From positions 1 through 64,000 of the forward strand of contig NZ_CALHVM010000024.1 in NCBI RefSeq assembly GCF_938039205.1: DNA of 64,000 nucleotides. Reading direction: 5' to 3'. The DNA comes from an uncultured Campylobacter sp. GTDB taxonomy: Bacteria > Campylobacterota > Campylobacteria > Campylobacterales > Campylobacteraceae. The position numbers were made by a program, and so were the translations under genes. The notes under the pieces were generated by a model. The model was given only the letters and a program-made list of their open reading frames with translations, did not search any database and was not told where the DNA came from. How positions within the stretch are numbered: position 1 is the stretch's first letter; every line of letters begins with the position of its first letter. Shown in pieces: positions 45,648 through 54,952 of the stretch.

Positions 45648-45753
45648 ACGGCTTTTCCTTTTTATTTTGATAATCTTTATAGAAATTGTAGTGCAAACGG
45701 CTTTAAAAAAATATAAAATTTAGCGTTTAACTCGCCGTTAATGCAATGTCGTT

Positions 45754-45759
45754 TATAAT
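45754..45759 (+). promoter_or_regulatory. -10 box upstream of thiD
   Basis: TATAAT, 31 bases before the thiD start. No TPP-riboswitch (THI box) elements are visible in the short leader. Confidence 0.6.
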
Positions 45760-45790
45760 ACGGCTTTTAAAAACGAAAAAAAGGTAAAAA

Positions 45791-46528
45791 ATGAAAAAAA
45801 TCCTCATCATCGCAGGCTCATGCAGCAACGGCGGCGCGGGTCTACAAGCCGACATCAAGGCGTGCGCGCACTTTGGCTGCTATAGCGCGACGGCGGTCAC
45901 GGCGCTAACGGCCGAAAACACGGACAAGATCAAAAATATCGTCTCGCTTGATCCCTCGTTCATCGCCGATCAGCTGGAGATGCTCTCGGCGGAGTTTAGC
46001 TTCGATGCCGTCAAGATCGGCATGCTCTTTAATGAGCCTATCATGGACGTCGTGCAGAGCTTTTTAGAAAAAAACTCCGCCCCCGTGGTGCTAGATCCCG
46101 TCTGCGTCTCGAAAATGGGGCACAAACTCATCAAAGATAGCGCCATCGAGCGGCTAAAAGAACTAATGAAATTTGCCGCCGTCACGACGCCGAATCTGCG
46201 CGAAGCCGACGTGCTTTTCGGCGATGATTTTACGAATCTACCGTGCGACGTGATCGTGAAAAAGCATATCGTCGCTGGCAAAAGCATCGACACGCTCTAC
46301 CGCAAGGACGGTAGCGTGCAAAACTTTGAGACGCCGTTAGCCGACCCGCTGGTTATCATCGGCGCGGGCTGCACGTTTTCTAGCTCGCTAGCCTGCCTGC
46401 TCGCAAGAGGCGAAAGCCTAGAAAGCGCCATCCAACAAGCCAAAGAATATATTTATAACGCCATAATCGCCGGCATCGACACGAATCTAGGCGTGAGAAA
46501 ACTGCTAAATCACGGGGTTAAATTTTAA
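45791..46528 (+). CDS. thiD: Hydroxymethylpyrimidine/phosphomethylpyrimidine kinase
   Basis: Two successive phosphorylations of HMP in thiamine synthesis. It has the ribokinase fold with GGAGLQADIKA near the N-terminus, VKIGMLFNEPIM, VVLDPVCVSKMGHKLI and the late anion-hole motif GAGCTFSSSLA, whose Cys and adjacent Gly are expected. The N-terminal loop reads GSCSNGGAG, with Cys at a position that is usually Asp (GSDSGGGAG or GTDPSGGAG). At 245 residues it is slightly short. Confidence 0.92.
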   Translation: MKKILIIAGSCSNGGAGLQADIKACAHFGCYSATAVTALTAENTDKIKNIVSLDPSFIADQLEMLSAEFSFDAVKIGMLFNEPIMDVVQSFLEKNSAPVVLDPVCVSKMGHKLIKDSAIERLKELMKFAAVTTPNLREADVLFGDDFTNLPCDVIVKKHIVAGKSIDTLYRKDGSVQNFETPLADPLVIIGAGCTFSSSLACLLARGESLESAIQQAKEYIYNAIIAGIDTNLGVRKLLNHGVKF

Positions 46529-46585
46529 ATTTAGCGTGCTTGACGCCGTAAATTAGACTAAGAATAAAAGAATTTGCGAGGATTT

Positions 46586-47194
46586 ATGAGTATAAGCTAC
46601 AAAGCGTCTTTTATTATTATTTTTCTAATCGCGGCGACGGCCGTCTACTTAAATTTATATGACGGACGAGAGTTAGCGCGAAACTACGAAAAAAATCGTA
46701 TCGAGATTTTAGCATTGCGCGATTTTGCGCGCGAGATTAGGCCTCGCGGAGTTTGGTTTGACCTGCGCTTGAACGGAGCCCAGGTTGAGACGTTTAGCGC
46801 CGTGAGTGCCGATAAAAACAAAACCGCGAGCTTCATCCGCGTAGATAAGCGAACGAGCGTGCAGGAACCGCTGCGGATACTGGGCTGGGACGAACAGACT
46901 TTTGGCGAACTAAAAGCCAAACTAAAAAGCGCAAACGTCATAGGCATAAGAATTTGGGGCAACGAGGCGTTTGGAGGCGAGCGCAAGACGACGATTTATT
47001 ATCGCAATGAGGGCTTTGGAGGCGCGTATTACGAGATTTTTGCCGACCTTTCGGACGAGATACTGCGAGGCGACAAAGAGGTGGGTTGCGACGATAGATT
47101 TCATTTAGACGGCGTAGCTTTGATTTATGACGGCGGGGCTACCGTGGATTTTATGTGCGTAAATAAAGACGGCAAAAATATAAAACGTAGATAA
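46586..47194 (+). CDS. Membrane-anchored hypothetical protein, 202 residues
   Basis: Starts at ATG 46586 (MSISYKASFIIIFLIAATA) behind GAGGA; an upstream in-frame TTG at 46574 is less likely. One N-terminal transmembrane helix (residues ~8-24) leaves a ~175-residue periplasmic or cytoplasmic part. That part has WFDLRLNGAQVETFSAVS, VIGIRIWGNEAFGGERKTTIYY and two late Cys (VGCDD, FMCVN) that could form a disulfide. No family recognised. Confidence 0.7.
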   Translation: MSISYKASFIIIFLIAATAVYLNLYDGRELARNYEKNRIEILALRDFAREIRPRGVWFDLRLNGAQVETFSAVSADKNKTASFIRVDKRTSVQEPLRILGWDEQTFGELKAKLKSANVIGIRIWGNEAFGGERKTTIYYRNEGFGGAYYEIFADLSDEILRGDKEVGCDDRFHLDGVALIYDGGATVDFMCVNKDGKNIKRR

Positions 47195-47381
47195 AAACCT
47201 AAATTTTAAGATTTACGCTTTAAATTTGGGGTTTGGTTTGGCGGCTAAATTTGACCCGAAGCGAGGAGAGATAAATTTACGGGGGTTTTGTTAAATTTGA
47301 CTACCGATGAGCTGATTTCTCGGCCTACTCGTTAAATTTGGATACGGATAACGGCGGCAAATTTAACCTTTATGCTTCTTA

Positions 47382-47855
47382 TTATTTATCGGTTTTTTCC
47401 AAAGGTATTATAAGATTTATTTGCCTTTCTATCTCGTCTGCTTGTTTGTGCGTGAGGCCTGATATTATGGTCATCTTGACTATACGATGTTGCGTCCTTT
47501 GCGCTATTTCTACGTGCGCCGGTAAAAAAGCGCGTTCAAAGATACGACAGTGTATTATATTTTCTGGTTTTATAATCTGATTTCCAAATATAAATCTATC
47601 TATAACAATCTTGTCTCTATAAATTTCAACGTAGTTAAAAAATATCACCGAGTATAGCAGCCAGATCAAAAGTGTGGAGCCCAAAATCCCAAGTATGCGC
47701 ATCCAGCCGTCGTAATATATCACAGTAGGCAAGGCGGGCACGAGTAGGAAAAAGCTGTACGAGATAAAGTCGATCATTACCATGAGCGGATTTCGTTTGT
47801 CTAGTCTGTAAAGTAGCTCCGGCTCTTTATTTTCTTTGCCGAGAGTTTCGCTCAT
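47382..47855 (-). CDS. Small membrane protein with PH-like domain
   Basis: 157 residues. Two transmembrane helices (about 27-47 and 53-74: SYSFFLLVPALPTVIYY, GILGSTLLIWLLYSVIFF) precede a cytoplasmic PH/YdbS-like beta domain (VEIYRDKIVIDRFIFGNQIIKPENI). The topology resembles bPH2 membrane proteins, whose role is poorly defined. It is convergent with the preceding hypothetical gene and lies downstream of the VirD4-like ATPase on the same strand. Confidence 0.7.
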   Translation of the reverse strand: MSETLGKENKEPELLYRLDKRNPLMVMIDFISYSFFLLVPALPTVIYYDGWMRILGILGSTLLIWLLYSVIFFNYVEIYRDKIVIDRFIFGNQIIKPENIIHCRIFERAFLPAHVEIAQRTQHRIVKMTIISGLTHKQADEIERQINLIIPLEKTDK

Positions 47856-48023
47856 ATCCTCCGCCTAAAGCCAAATTTTAAATTTATCCAGCCTAGTTTT
47901 ATGCAAACGGCGAGCGGTTAAAATCGTCAAGTTGCGCTGCCGTTTAAATTTACGCCGACCTTCAAATTTGACCCAAATTTGCGGTCAAATTTAACCTGCA
48001 CTCCCGCTTGGTCGCCGTCAAAT

Positions 48024-49568
48024 TTACCTAAAGCTTATCTGCGCGTCGTCCGTGCCGTCTTCGAGCGAGATGTTGTAGCCGCCGGTATTTGGCGGGCGTT
48101 TATAGATATCTTGCGGGCGGATATCCAGCACCTCGTCGCTGAAAAATACGCATTCGCGCTCGCCCGTATCCACGTCGCGCACCCAGATTTTGCCGTCGTC
48201 TACGATCTCCTCGTCAAACTCTATCACGCGGTTTTCGTAAATTTTGCCCAGCAGCCGCTCGTGCAGGCGGTTCTCGCGCTCAAACTCCAGTTGCGCTTGC
48301 AAGCACTCCGCCTCGTCGATGAAAATAGGCTCCAGTGCGATCTTGTTGCCGTCTAGCACGCACTCGAATTTCTCCAGCGTAGAGCAGTCGACCTCGCTGC
48401 CGCCCAGCCTCACAACGTCCTTGTTGCGCATTAAGTAACGGTTAGTGAGGTTGCCCATCAGCGCCTCGTACGCCGTGCCACCGATCGCGCGCTTAAGCAA
48501 AAACTCGTTTTGAAACGCCAGCACCAGCTCCACCTCGCACTCGCGCAGGATCTCTTCGTTTAGCTCGGTGTTTTCGCTCAGCAGCTTCGCCGACTCGTCG
48601 AGAAATAGGCTAATGGGCCTTTTTTGCTTCATCGTTACGCGCTTTAAAAGCTCGGGCAGAAAGCTGTTTAGCAGGAAGCTCAGCGCGCTTTTGTCGCAGC
48701 TTGCGGCGTTAAATATCACGATCTTGCCACTATTTAGCAGTCCTGCGATACTCGCGTCATCGCGCGTGCCGTCTCCGTCGCCGTTTAGCGAGTCGTCGTT
48801 CATGAGGCCAAGAAACGGTGACATCATCATCGAGTAGTTGCGAAAATCGTCTCTCGTGCGCTCATCGCCGATGTCCTTGTAGCGGCTCGTCGCGTCCAAA
48901 AACTCGTCCGCAGTGGCCAAAAACGCTCGGTTTATCATTATCGTCTCGCGGGTGAAATTTAGCGTCGAGGAGTCGAGATTGTCGCAGATTAGGCTCAGCG
49001 CGTCTTTAAACTCGAGCATCTTTTCCAGGTCTTGCGATAGGCGCAGTATCGTCGCCACGTCAAAGGTAAAGTCCCGCGCGAGCGTGCGCACATCGGCGTA
49101 AAACGCGTCGCCGTAGCAGTCGTTTAGCGGCGTGATTTTTTTAGCGAAAATTTTAAGCGCTTTTAAAACCTTAAAAAACTCCGTCGCGATGCTCGAGCCA
49201 AACTCTTCCCAAAACTTCTCTCTTGATTCCATCGGCTTTTTCACGCAGTTTTTAAAGTCCCGCGGCTTCATCGAGGCGATGAGGTTTATCGGCGCGTCTA
49301 GCCTGGCGCCCACGCTCACGACGTCTTTTAGGCGGCCGGCTCTGCGCGCTAGAGCCTTGATCTTGGCGCTCTCGCCGCCCTTATAATCCACGGCAAACAC
49401 CGCGTAGCCGTTTTGCATGCGGTCAAGCAAATTTGGATATATCATCGCCGTCGTCTTGCCGCTGCCGGTCTCTCCGATGATGGCCGCGTGCGTGAAGTCG
49501 CTAGGTATCAGCACGCCTTTTTTCTCCGCGTTCTCCCGCGTTCTCGTAAATCCCATTATTTTTTGCAT
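48024..49568 (-). CDS. Orphan VirD4/TraG/HerA-like P-loop ATPase
   Basis: 514 residues. Walker A is GETGSGKTT at 32-40; FAVDYKGGES follows; Walker B is ISLFLDESAKLL near 325-336; QNEFLLKRAIGG and NLTNRYLMRN fit the TraG/VirD4 sensor region. No N-terminal membrane helices are present, unlike typical VirD4. The C-terminal ~110 residues are acidic and unlike coupling proteins. No relaxase, VirB or mobilisation genes lie nearby, so it may be a chromosomal relic or a pump for another process. Confidence 0.78.
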   Translation of the reverse strand: MQKIMGFTRTRENAEKKGVLIPSDFTHAAIIGETGSGKTTAMIYPNLLDRMQNGYAVFAVDYKGGESAKIKALARRAGRLKDVVSVGARLDAPINLIASMKPRDFKNCVKKPMESREKFWEEFGSSIATEFFKVLKALKIFAKKITPLNDCYGDAFYADVRTLARDFTFDVATILRLSQDLEKMLEFKDALSLICDNLDSSTLNFTRETIMINRAFLATADEFLDATSRYKDIGDERTRDDFRNYSMMMSPFLGLMNDDSLNGDGDGTRDDASIAGLLNSGKIVIFNAASCDKSALSFLLNSFLPELLKRVTMKQKRPISLFLDESAKLLSENTELNEEILRECEVELVLAFQNEFLLKRAIGGTAYEALMGNLTNRYLMRNKDVVRLGGSEVDCSTLEKFECVLDGNKIALEPIFIDEAECLQAQLEFERENRLHERLLGKIYENRVIEFDEEIVDDGKIWVRDVDTGERECVFFSDEVLDIRPQDIYKRPPNTGGYNISLEDGTDDAQISFR

Positions 49569-49725
49569 ATTTTTCCTTGTCGGGGCGATTGTAACGAAAT
49601 TTGGTTTAAAGATTTAAATTTGACGAGGCGGCGGAGGCGTCAAATTTGAGTTAATAAAAACGAGCGCGGATTTGCTAAAATAATTGCGGTAAATTTGGCT
49701 CAAATTTGCCAAGAGCGAGTTAAAT

Positions 49726-50148
49726 TTACTCGGCTTTTTTGCAGACGGCGGCCGAGTGCGTGAGCAGATCGTGCAAATTTAGCGCGTCCTTGCGAAAAAA
49801 GCAGAGGCAAAGTCCGACCACGCTAACGCCTGCGAGCAAGAAGCAGATGTAGCGTAGCAAAACGCGTGCAAAGCCCAGCTTGCGGCCGCTGCGTAGGTCG
49901 ATGAGGTAGATGTTTTGCGAGCGGTAGCCGGGCGTCTGGGCTTTGATCGCAAAAAAGGCGCAGCAGATAAGACCGACTGCGAGATTTGCCGCAAATATCG
50001 CAGTTTGGTTGCGCAAAAATTCGTCCTTACCACCTAAGAAAACATAAGTCGTGAGGTAATATATCGGCATGCCGATCAAAAAAAGATCGGTGATAAAGGC
50101 CTTTACTCGCGCGCCGATACCGGCTAGCCGCGCTTTTTGTTTCGCCAA
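49726..50148 (-). CDS. RDD-family membrane protein
   Basis: 140 residues. Three or four hydrophobic helices and the RDD hallmarks: a charged IGARVKAFITDLFLI first helix with Asp, the second helix, then QTPGYRSQNIYLIDLRSG, and HDLLTHS near the C-terminus. RDD proteins are implicated in ion transport in some bacteria; function here is open. It stands alone upstream of the VirD4-like gene. Confidence 0.8.
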   Translation of the reverse strand: MAKQKARLAGIGARVKAFITDLFLIGMPIYYLTTYVFLGGKDEFLRNQTAIFAANLAVGLICCAFFAIKAQTPGYRSQNIYLIDLRSGRKLGFARVLLRYICFLLAGVSVVGLCLCFFRKDALNLHDLLTHSAAVCKKAE

Positions 50149-50864
50149 ATTTACTCCTTTTGTTTTTATTTTCGGGCGCGCGTTTTGGATTTGAGCGTCA
50201 ATTTGATCGCTACCGCCTAAATTTATGCTCTTTTACTTTTGTTGCAGCAAATTTACGCTCTGCTTTTATGCGTCGCCGCTTTGGTGCGGTAAATTTTACG
50301 GCTCGTTTCCGCGTGAGCGCCGCTTGGTGCCGTTTTATCCAGCCGATCTTGCTCCGCTCATAAACGGCGCTTTGTTTGCCGCCCGATTATGCGTTTTGCC
50401 TGGCGTAATCTTTACGATATCTGCCGTCTTTGTTTGTCTTTATCTGAACGCCCGTTTACGGCGATTAATAATTTTCGTCCCGCGCATTTTTTCATCAAGC
50501 CTGCTTACGCTTGATTTATTATCAGCTCCATAAAATTTATCAAGTGCTGGTTTCAAATTTACGGCGTTCATCTCGCACCAAATTTTAAATTCATAAATTT
50601 CAGGACACTCTTTTGCGGGCGTAAATTTGCCTAAATTTGACGGTTGCCGTCAATTGCACAAAAACGGCAACGTAAATTTAATCCAGCTCCGATCGCGACT
50701 TATAAAACGCAACGGCCGATTTTACTTTATCGTCAAATTTGTCGCCTAAAATACTGCACAACCTAGTCAAATTTGATCCATGCTTGGTTTGCTTTGGTTG
50801 GCACCTGCAAAATCCATCCAAATTTCCACGGCTATATCAAGCCAAGCCGCGAAATTTAGCAAAT
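50149..50864. other. Long gene-free interval between the RDD gene and pyrE
   Basis: 716 bases with no convincing gene. Open frames such as 50225-50533 (plus) lack a good ribosome site and read as random hydrophobic sequence. AAATTT words are dense, especially 50560-50700. No RNA gene or repeat array recognised. Confidence 0.5.
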
Positions 50865-51476
50865 TTAGTTACCTCTGCTGCCGGGCTTTATCGCCTTGCT
50901 TCCATCGGCGCAGAGTGGACAGTTTGCGGGCTCATAAATCTCAAACTCAAAGTTTCCAAGCGCGAAAAACAGCTTGTCGGCAGGCAGTTTGGCGCTAGCT
51001 TTAGCGACGCTGCCCGCTAAATTTGCGACCTTACAAAAGCCGCGATTAGCAAGTGCGGCAAATGCCACGACCTTGCCGCCTAGGTTCTCGATCACGCGTG
51101 CTGCCTCTAGCGCCGAGCCGCCCGTGGTTATGATGTCCTCGCAAACGACGAATCGCTCGCCTTCCCTTACCTCAAAGCCGCGCCTTAGGCTCATCACTCG
51201 CTCTACTCGCTCGGTAAAGATGAAGCGCTTTTTTGCTGCGCGAGCTAGCTCATAGCCCGCCAAAATACCGCCTAGAGCGGGCGAACAGACGCTGTCAAAC
51301 TCTACGCCCGATTTTTCGATGACGGCGGCCAGCTCGTCTGCTAGAGCGCCTGCTAACTGAGGATCCTCGAGTACTTTGGCACTTTGCAGATAAAACTGCG
51401 AGTGGTTGCCGCTACTAAGTAAAAAATGGCCCTGCAAATACGCACCCGCGTCCTTGTAAATTTTCTCTAAATTCAT
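50865..51476 (-). CDS. pyrE: Orotate phosphoribosyltransferase
   Basis: Adds ribose-5-phosphate from PRPP to orotate in pyrimidine synthesis. The PRPP-binding motif [17 protein letters not shown] is intact, and [14 protein letters not shown] supplies the basic loop. The 203-residue size is normal. The C-terminus carries an extra CPLC pair ([13 protein letters not shown]), a zinc-like knuckle also seen in some relatives. It stands alone behind GGAAAAACG. Confidence 0.95.
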   Translation of the reverse strand: MNLEKIYKDAGAYLQGHFLLSSGNHSQFYLQSAKVLEDPQLAGALADELAAVIEKSGVEFDSVCSPALGGILAGYELARAAKKRFIFTERVERVMSLRRGFEVREGERFVVCEDIITTGGSALEAARVIENLGGKVVAFAALANRGFCKVANLAGSVAKASAKLPADKLFFALGNFEFEIYEPANCPLCADGSKAIKPGSRGN

Positions 51477-51756
51477 CGTTTTTCCTTTGTAAAATTTGAG
51501 CGAATTTTACCCTAAGCGCGCTTAAGCTACTATTTTTTGAGCTTTTGACGGGTTGCGATTTTGCGTTATTATAAGCCTCTGCCGAGCAAAAAACGGCTAG
51601 CAATTTTAAATTTGGATATAAATTTTGGTAAAAGCGAGTATGGCGTGATAAATTTAAAATTTGGGCGAAATAGATAAACGCGCTTTAGGGTGTAGCAAAA
51701 GCGGACTAAAATTTATGCTAAATGCGAAATAGCGGAAGGTTTTTATAAAAGAAATG
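51477..51756. other. Gene-free spacer between pyrE and the frr terminator
   Basis: 280 bases. It holds the pyrE promoter region and AAATTT-rich filler; a CGCGCTTA-type GC patch near 51510 is the only other feature. Confidence 0.4.
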
Positions 51757-51778
51757 GCTCGTCAAATTTAACGAGCCG
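51757..51778 (-). terminator. Terminator after frr
   Basis: GGCTCGT (51757-51763) and ACGAGCC (51772-51778) form a 7-bp stem with an eight-base AAATTT loop. On the minus strand it follows the frr stop by eight bases and is followed by ATTTCTTTT. Confidence 0.75.
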
Positions 51779-51786
51779 TACGTATT

Positions 51787-52344
51787 TTAAACTTTTAAAA
51801 GTTCGCTCTCTTTTTCTTTTACGAGCGAGTCGATCTTTGACGTGTAGCTGTCGGTGATCTTTTGGACTTCGTCTTGCCCTTTTTTGCTCTCGTCTTCGGT
51901 GATTGTTTTATCTTTTTCTAGCTTTTTAACCTCGTCGTTAGCGTCTTTTCTGATGTTTCTGATGCTGACTTTCGCCTTTTCGCCAAATGCCTTAGCGTGC
52001 TTTGCGTTTTCTTGGCGTTGCTCGACCGTCATCGGAGGGAAAAATAGCTTCACGCTCTCGCCGTCGTTGTTCGGATTTACGCCGATATTTGCCGCAGAGA
52101 TCGCTGCGGTGATGGTTTTTAGCATTGGTTTTTCCCACGGCGTGATGCTTATGGTGCTAGCATCGCTAGCTAGCACGGTGGCGACTTGGTTTAGCGGAGT
52201 TTGGCTACCGTAATAATCCACGTAAATATTATCGACTATGCTTATATTTACCTTGCCCGTGCGAAGCGTGCTAAAGTCGCGTTTTAGACCCTCGATGCAC
52301 TTATCGCTATGCTCTTTTTGTTTTTTGTAAATTTCATTCAGCAT
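51787..52344 (-). CDS. frr: Ribosome recycling factor
   Basis: 185-residue RRF that splits post-termination ribosomes with EF-G. It has [20 protein letters not shown], the LNQVATV and PWEKPML strands, and the long helical domain with [18 protein letters not shown]. It overlaps the end of the deacetylase gene upstream by 11 bases. Confidence 0.97.
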   Translation of the reverse strand: MLNEIYKKQKEHSDKCIEGLKRDFSTLRTGKVNISIVDNIYVDYYGSQTPLNQVATVLASDASTISITPWEKPMLKTITAAISAANIGVNPNNDGESVKLFFPPMTVEQRQENAKHAKAFGEKAKVSIRNIRKDANDEVKKLEKDKTITEDESKKGQDEVQKITDSYTSKIDSLVKEKESELLKV

Positions 52345-53296
52345 TTATATCCTTTACTAAAATTTTTGTCGTCGTTTTGCCGTTTACCTTGAGGCTCATT
52401 CTCACTTTATAGCGGTCGATCGGCTTGTTAAATTTAAGCGTCATCTGTCCGTTTTCAAGCTTGACTTTTTTCGTTTTTTGTCCCGTCATCGAAAAGTAGC
52501 CGTGAGTTGCGTTCTCTTCGGTTTTGATGATTATCTCGCTGATTTTATTGTCTTTCGGGTAGTCTTGCGGCAGTATCCATTCGGCTTTTAAAAATTTACT
52601 CGCAAGTGCAGACGGTAGGTGAGTGCCGTTCATCGCAGGGATTCTGTCTAGTTCGTGCAGATCGCTGTTTGCCGCGACTGCGCCGGAGTTTTGGCTTAGT
52701 ATCACCTCGATGCCGTGCTCTATCGCGACATCGCGTACCCTGTCGTTATATTCGCCGAAAGGATAAGCAAAATAGCGCGGCTTGTAGCCCATATTTTTTT
52801 CAAATTTGCTTATGCCGTCCTCAAAGTCGTTTTTTAGTTTCTCTTCGTTAAGCCCGACCATATGTAGGTGACCGTAGGAGTGATAGCCGACTTCGCCGTA
52901 TTTTTCCATCTCTTTGATCTGCTCAAAGGTCATAAAGTCGCCGTATTTTCGCGCGGTGGCCTCGACGTAGATCATCAGCGCAAACGGATATCCGTACTCT
53001 AAAAATACCGGCAAGCCCTTTTCGTAAAAGCTTTTGTAGCCGTCGTCTACCGTTAAAACGACCCAATTATCAGATACTGGCTCGCCGTTTTTGATAGCGT
53101 CAACGAGCTTTGAAAGAGGGATGATCTCATAGCCTTTTTCTTTAAAATAATCAAACTGCTCGCGTAAATTTTTAATAGAGACGTTAGTGCTCGGGTGTCT
53201 GTCGTCGTCAAATCTGTGATAGTTAAAGATATGCGCGTCTGCAAACGCAAACTGCGTCGCCGCAAACAATGCAAGCGCGGAAACTAATTTTTTCAT
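52334..53296 (-). CDS. Secreted polysaccharide deacetylase-family protein
   Basis: 320 residues with signal peptide [19 protein letters not shown]. NodB-type motifs: [11 protein letters not shown] (catalytic Asp pair), HSYGHLHM (two metal His) and [12 protein letters not shown]. The opening [10 protein letters not shown] motif is typical of exported deacetylases. The last ~90 residues form an extra beta-type domain ([19 protein letters not shown]). It may deacetylate peptidoglycan or an extracellular glycan; the substrate is not known. It lies between secG and frr, coupled to frr. Confidence 0.88.
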   Translation of the reverse strand: MKKLVSALALFAATQFAFADAHIFNYHRFDDDRHPSTNVSIKNLREQFDYFKEKGYEIIPLSKLVDAIKNGEPVSDNWVVLTVDDGYKSFYEKGLPVFLEYGYPFALMIYVEATARKYGDFMTFEQIKEMEKYGEVGYHSYGHLHMVGLNEEKLKNDFEDGISKFEKNMGYKPRYFAYPFGEYNDRVRDVAIEHGIEVILSQNSGAVAANSDLHELDRIPAMNGTHLPSALASKFLKAEWILPQDYPKDNKISEIIIKTEENATHGYFSMTGQKTKKVKLENGQMTLKFNKPIDRYKVRMSLKVNGKTTTKILVKDINAE

Positions 53297-53305
53297 TGAC
53301 GCTCC

Positions 53306-53653
53306 TTATTTTTGCTCGCTTGCCGGAGCTTCTGGAGTCGCAGGAGCATTAGGAGCTTGCGGAACGATTGCCTCAGGAGCTGCAGGTAGCGACGAAGTAT
53401 CGACGCTATCTATGAGAGATTTACTGCTTTGCGTGTTGTAAACGTAGCTTAACGCTAGAGTGTTTAGGATAAATAAAACGCCCACAACGAAAGTAAATTT
53501 AGCCAAAAAGCCAGCCGGTCCTTTTGCGCCAAACAGGCTTTCGTTGCTACCGCTATACGCACCTAGGCCGATAGAGGAACTCTTCTGAAGCAAAACGGCG
53601 ATCGTCAAAACTACCGCGAAAATAAACTGCAATAATAAAAAAAGCGAATCCAT
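53306..53653 (-). CDS. secG: Protein-export membrane protein SecG
   Basis: 115 residues. Two transmembrane helices (FLLLQFIFAVVLTIAVLLQ, FTFVVGVLFILNTLALSYVY) flank the QKSSSIGLGAYSGSNESLFG loop typical of SecG. A Pro/Ala/Glu-rich tail follows. It is far from secY, at the head of secG-deacetylase-frr, a common Campylobacter order. Confidence 0.95.
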   Translation of the reverse strand: MDSLFLLLQFIFAVVLTIAVLLQKSSSIGLGAYSGSNESLFGAKGPAGFLAKFTFVVGVLFILNTLALSYVYNTQSSKSLIDSVDTSSLPAAPEAIVPQAPNAPATPEAPASEQK

Positions 53654-53714
53654 AAAAATCCTTTTAAATTTTCAAAATTAGTCGCGATTATACTAAAAAA
53701 GTTTTGAATTTGGG

Positions 53715-54098
53715 TTAAATTTCTTTTTCTATCTCATAAAGTTCGTAGCGTATGGTTTTAAAAATCTCGGAAATTTTAACGTCGACGAGTTTAAAACACT
53801 CCTCTAAAACCCTTGCACTTTCCTGCGCTCGTTTGATGTTGGCAGTTTGCAAATCGTCCAAATTTAGGCGAATTTGCTCCTCTTTTAGGCTTGGTTTTAG
53901 CACGTCGTTTGCGGCGTCGCGAAATTTTATAAATTCCTTTTGCGGGATTTTTGCTTTGTGGCGGAGAGTTTTTATTTTTTTAGCGAGGGCTAGGTCGTCA
54001 AAGCCGTAACGTCTGATGTCCTCGACGACTCTAAGCCCTTCTTTTAAGCGGTTTAAATTTGCGTCTATTACGCGGTAGAGCCGCTCCTCGTTAGTCAT
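53715..54098 (-). CDS. Stand-alone ThiE N-terminal-like helical domain
   Basis: 127 residues. The sequence YRVIDANLNRLKEGLRVVED, then RRYGF, KTLRHKAK, RDAANDVLKP and IKRAQESARVLEECFKL, closely follows the extra N-terminal domain found fused to thiamine-phosphate synthase in some bacteria, notably cyanobacteria. The TIM-barrel catalytic part is missing. It is often annotated as a thiamine-phosphate pyrophosphorylase, which its content does not support. It overlaps the Bax-inhibitor-like gene by eight bases. Confidence 0.82.
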   Translation of the reverse strand: MTNEERLYRVIDANLNRLKEGLRVVEDIRRYGFDDLALAKKIKTLRHKAKIPQKEFIKFRDAANDVLKPSLKEEQIRLNLDDLQTANIKRAQESARVLEECFKLVDVKISEIFKTIRYELYEIEKEI

Positions 54099-54792
54099 CT
54101 CTACTAAAAATGCCTAAAATTTGAAGTAAAGAAACGAACAAATTCACAAAATCAAGATAAAGAGCGACTGCACCCTCGATTGGAGTTTCGTAGTTGCCGC
54201 GGATGATATTTTGCGTATCATAAAGGATATATGCGCTAAATAAAACCGCGCCCACGCTAGCGATCGCAAGCTGTAAAACCGGGCTGTGGAAAAATATATT
54301 TATAATCGCAGCCACGAGCAAAACGATAAGCGTGATGAAAAGCATCTTGCCCCACGTCGTAAAGTCGCGTTTGGTGTTCATCGCAAATACGCTAAGTCCG
54401 CCAAATGCTACCGTCGTAAGCGTAAAGGCCTGAGCTACTATCGCTGCGCCTCCGGGCATCGCAAAAGTGCGCCCCAAAATAGGCGTAAGCGTAAGTCCGC
54501 TAACGAAAGTAAAGGCAAAAAGCAGAATCAAATTTAAGCCCGCCTTGCGTTTGGCAAACATTAAACCGACCAAAAGTCCTAGCTCAAGTATCACAAATAG
54601 CCAGTAGTTGCCCGCTACCGTAGCTCCTAGCGAGCTATAAAGCCCGACGTAAGCTCCGACGCTGGCGGCTAAAAGCGAAGCCGCGAAAAGCTGATAGGTT
54701 TGCTTGATAAACGTGCTAAGCGCGCTTTGCGAATATTCGCTCGCAACCTCGTGCTCTCTTGAGTTTGCATAGTTTCTGTCATATAAACTCAT
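54091..54792 (-). CDS. Bax inhibitor-1/YccA-family membrane protein
   Basis: 233 residues with seven transmembrane helices, beginning MSLYDRNYANSREHEVASEY. ATG 54792 follows AAAGGAGAAAAA and is preferred over an upstream in-frame start at 54831. The C-terminal YILYDTQNIIRGNYETPIEGAVALYLDFVN with conserved Asp residues is the family mark. Relatives form calcium-permeable or FtsH-modulating membrane proteins; the specific role is inferred only. Confidence 0.92.
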   Translation of the reverse strand: MSLYDRNYANSREHEVASEYSQSALSTFIKQTYQLFAASLLAASVGAYVGLYSSLGATVAGNYWLFVILELGLLVGLMFAKRKAGLNLILLFAFTFVSGLTLTPILGRTFAMPGGAAIVAQAFTLTTVAFGGLSVFAMNTKRDFTTWGKMLFITLIVLLVAAIINIFFHSPVLQLAIASVGAVLFSAYILYDTQNIIRGNYETPIEGAVALYLDFVNLFVSLLQILGIFSRDD

Positions 54793-54919
54793 TTTTTCTC
54801 CTTTTTTAAATTTTGACGCAAATTTAGCCAAAAATAGGTAAATAAAATATAAAAAATCGCTGAATTTGACGCGCGAAAAGCAATTTAAAATTTTTTGACG
54901 AAGTTTGAAACGTTTTTGA

Positions 54920-54925
54920 TATAAT
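54920..54925 (+). promoter_or_regulatory. -10 box upstream of the carbonic anhydrase gene
   Basis: TATAAT preceded by TTTTGA, 27 bases before the start codon. Confidence 0.6.
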
Positions 54926-54952
54926 ATTTTAAAAAATTATCGGGAAAATATA

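Noticed and set aside
45722..45790. TPP riboswitch before thiD
   Set aside because: The leader is only about 30 bases and lacks the CUGAGA and THI-box elements.
48024..49568. Integrated conjugative element
   Set aside because: Only one conjugation-like ATPase is present; no integrase, relaxase, direct repeats or tRNA junction.
50225..50533. 102-codon hydrophobic plus-strand frame
   Set aside because: No good ribosome site, random-looking residue order and AT-rich filler context.
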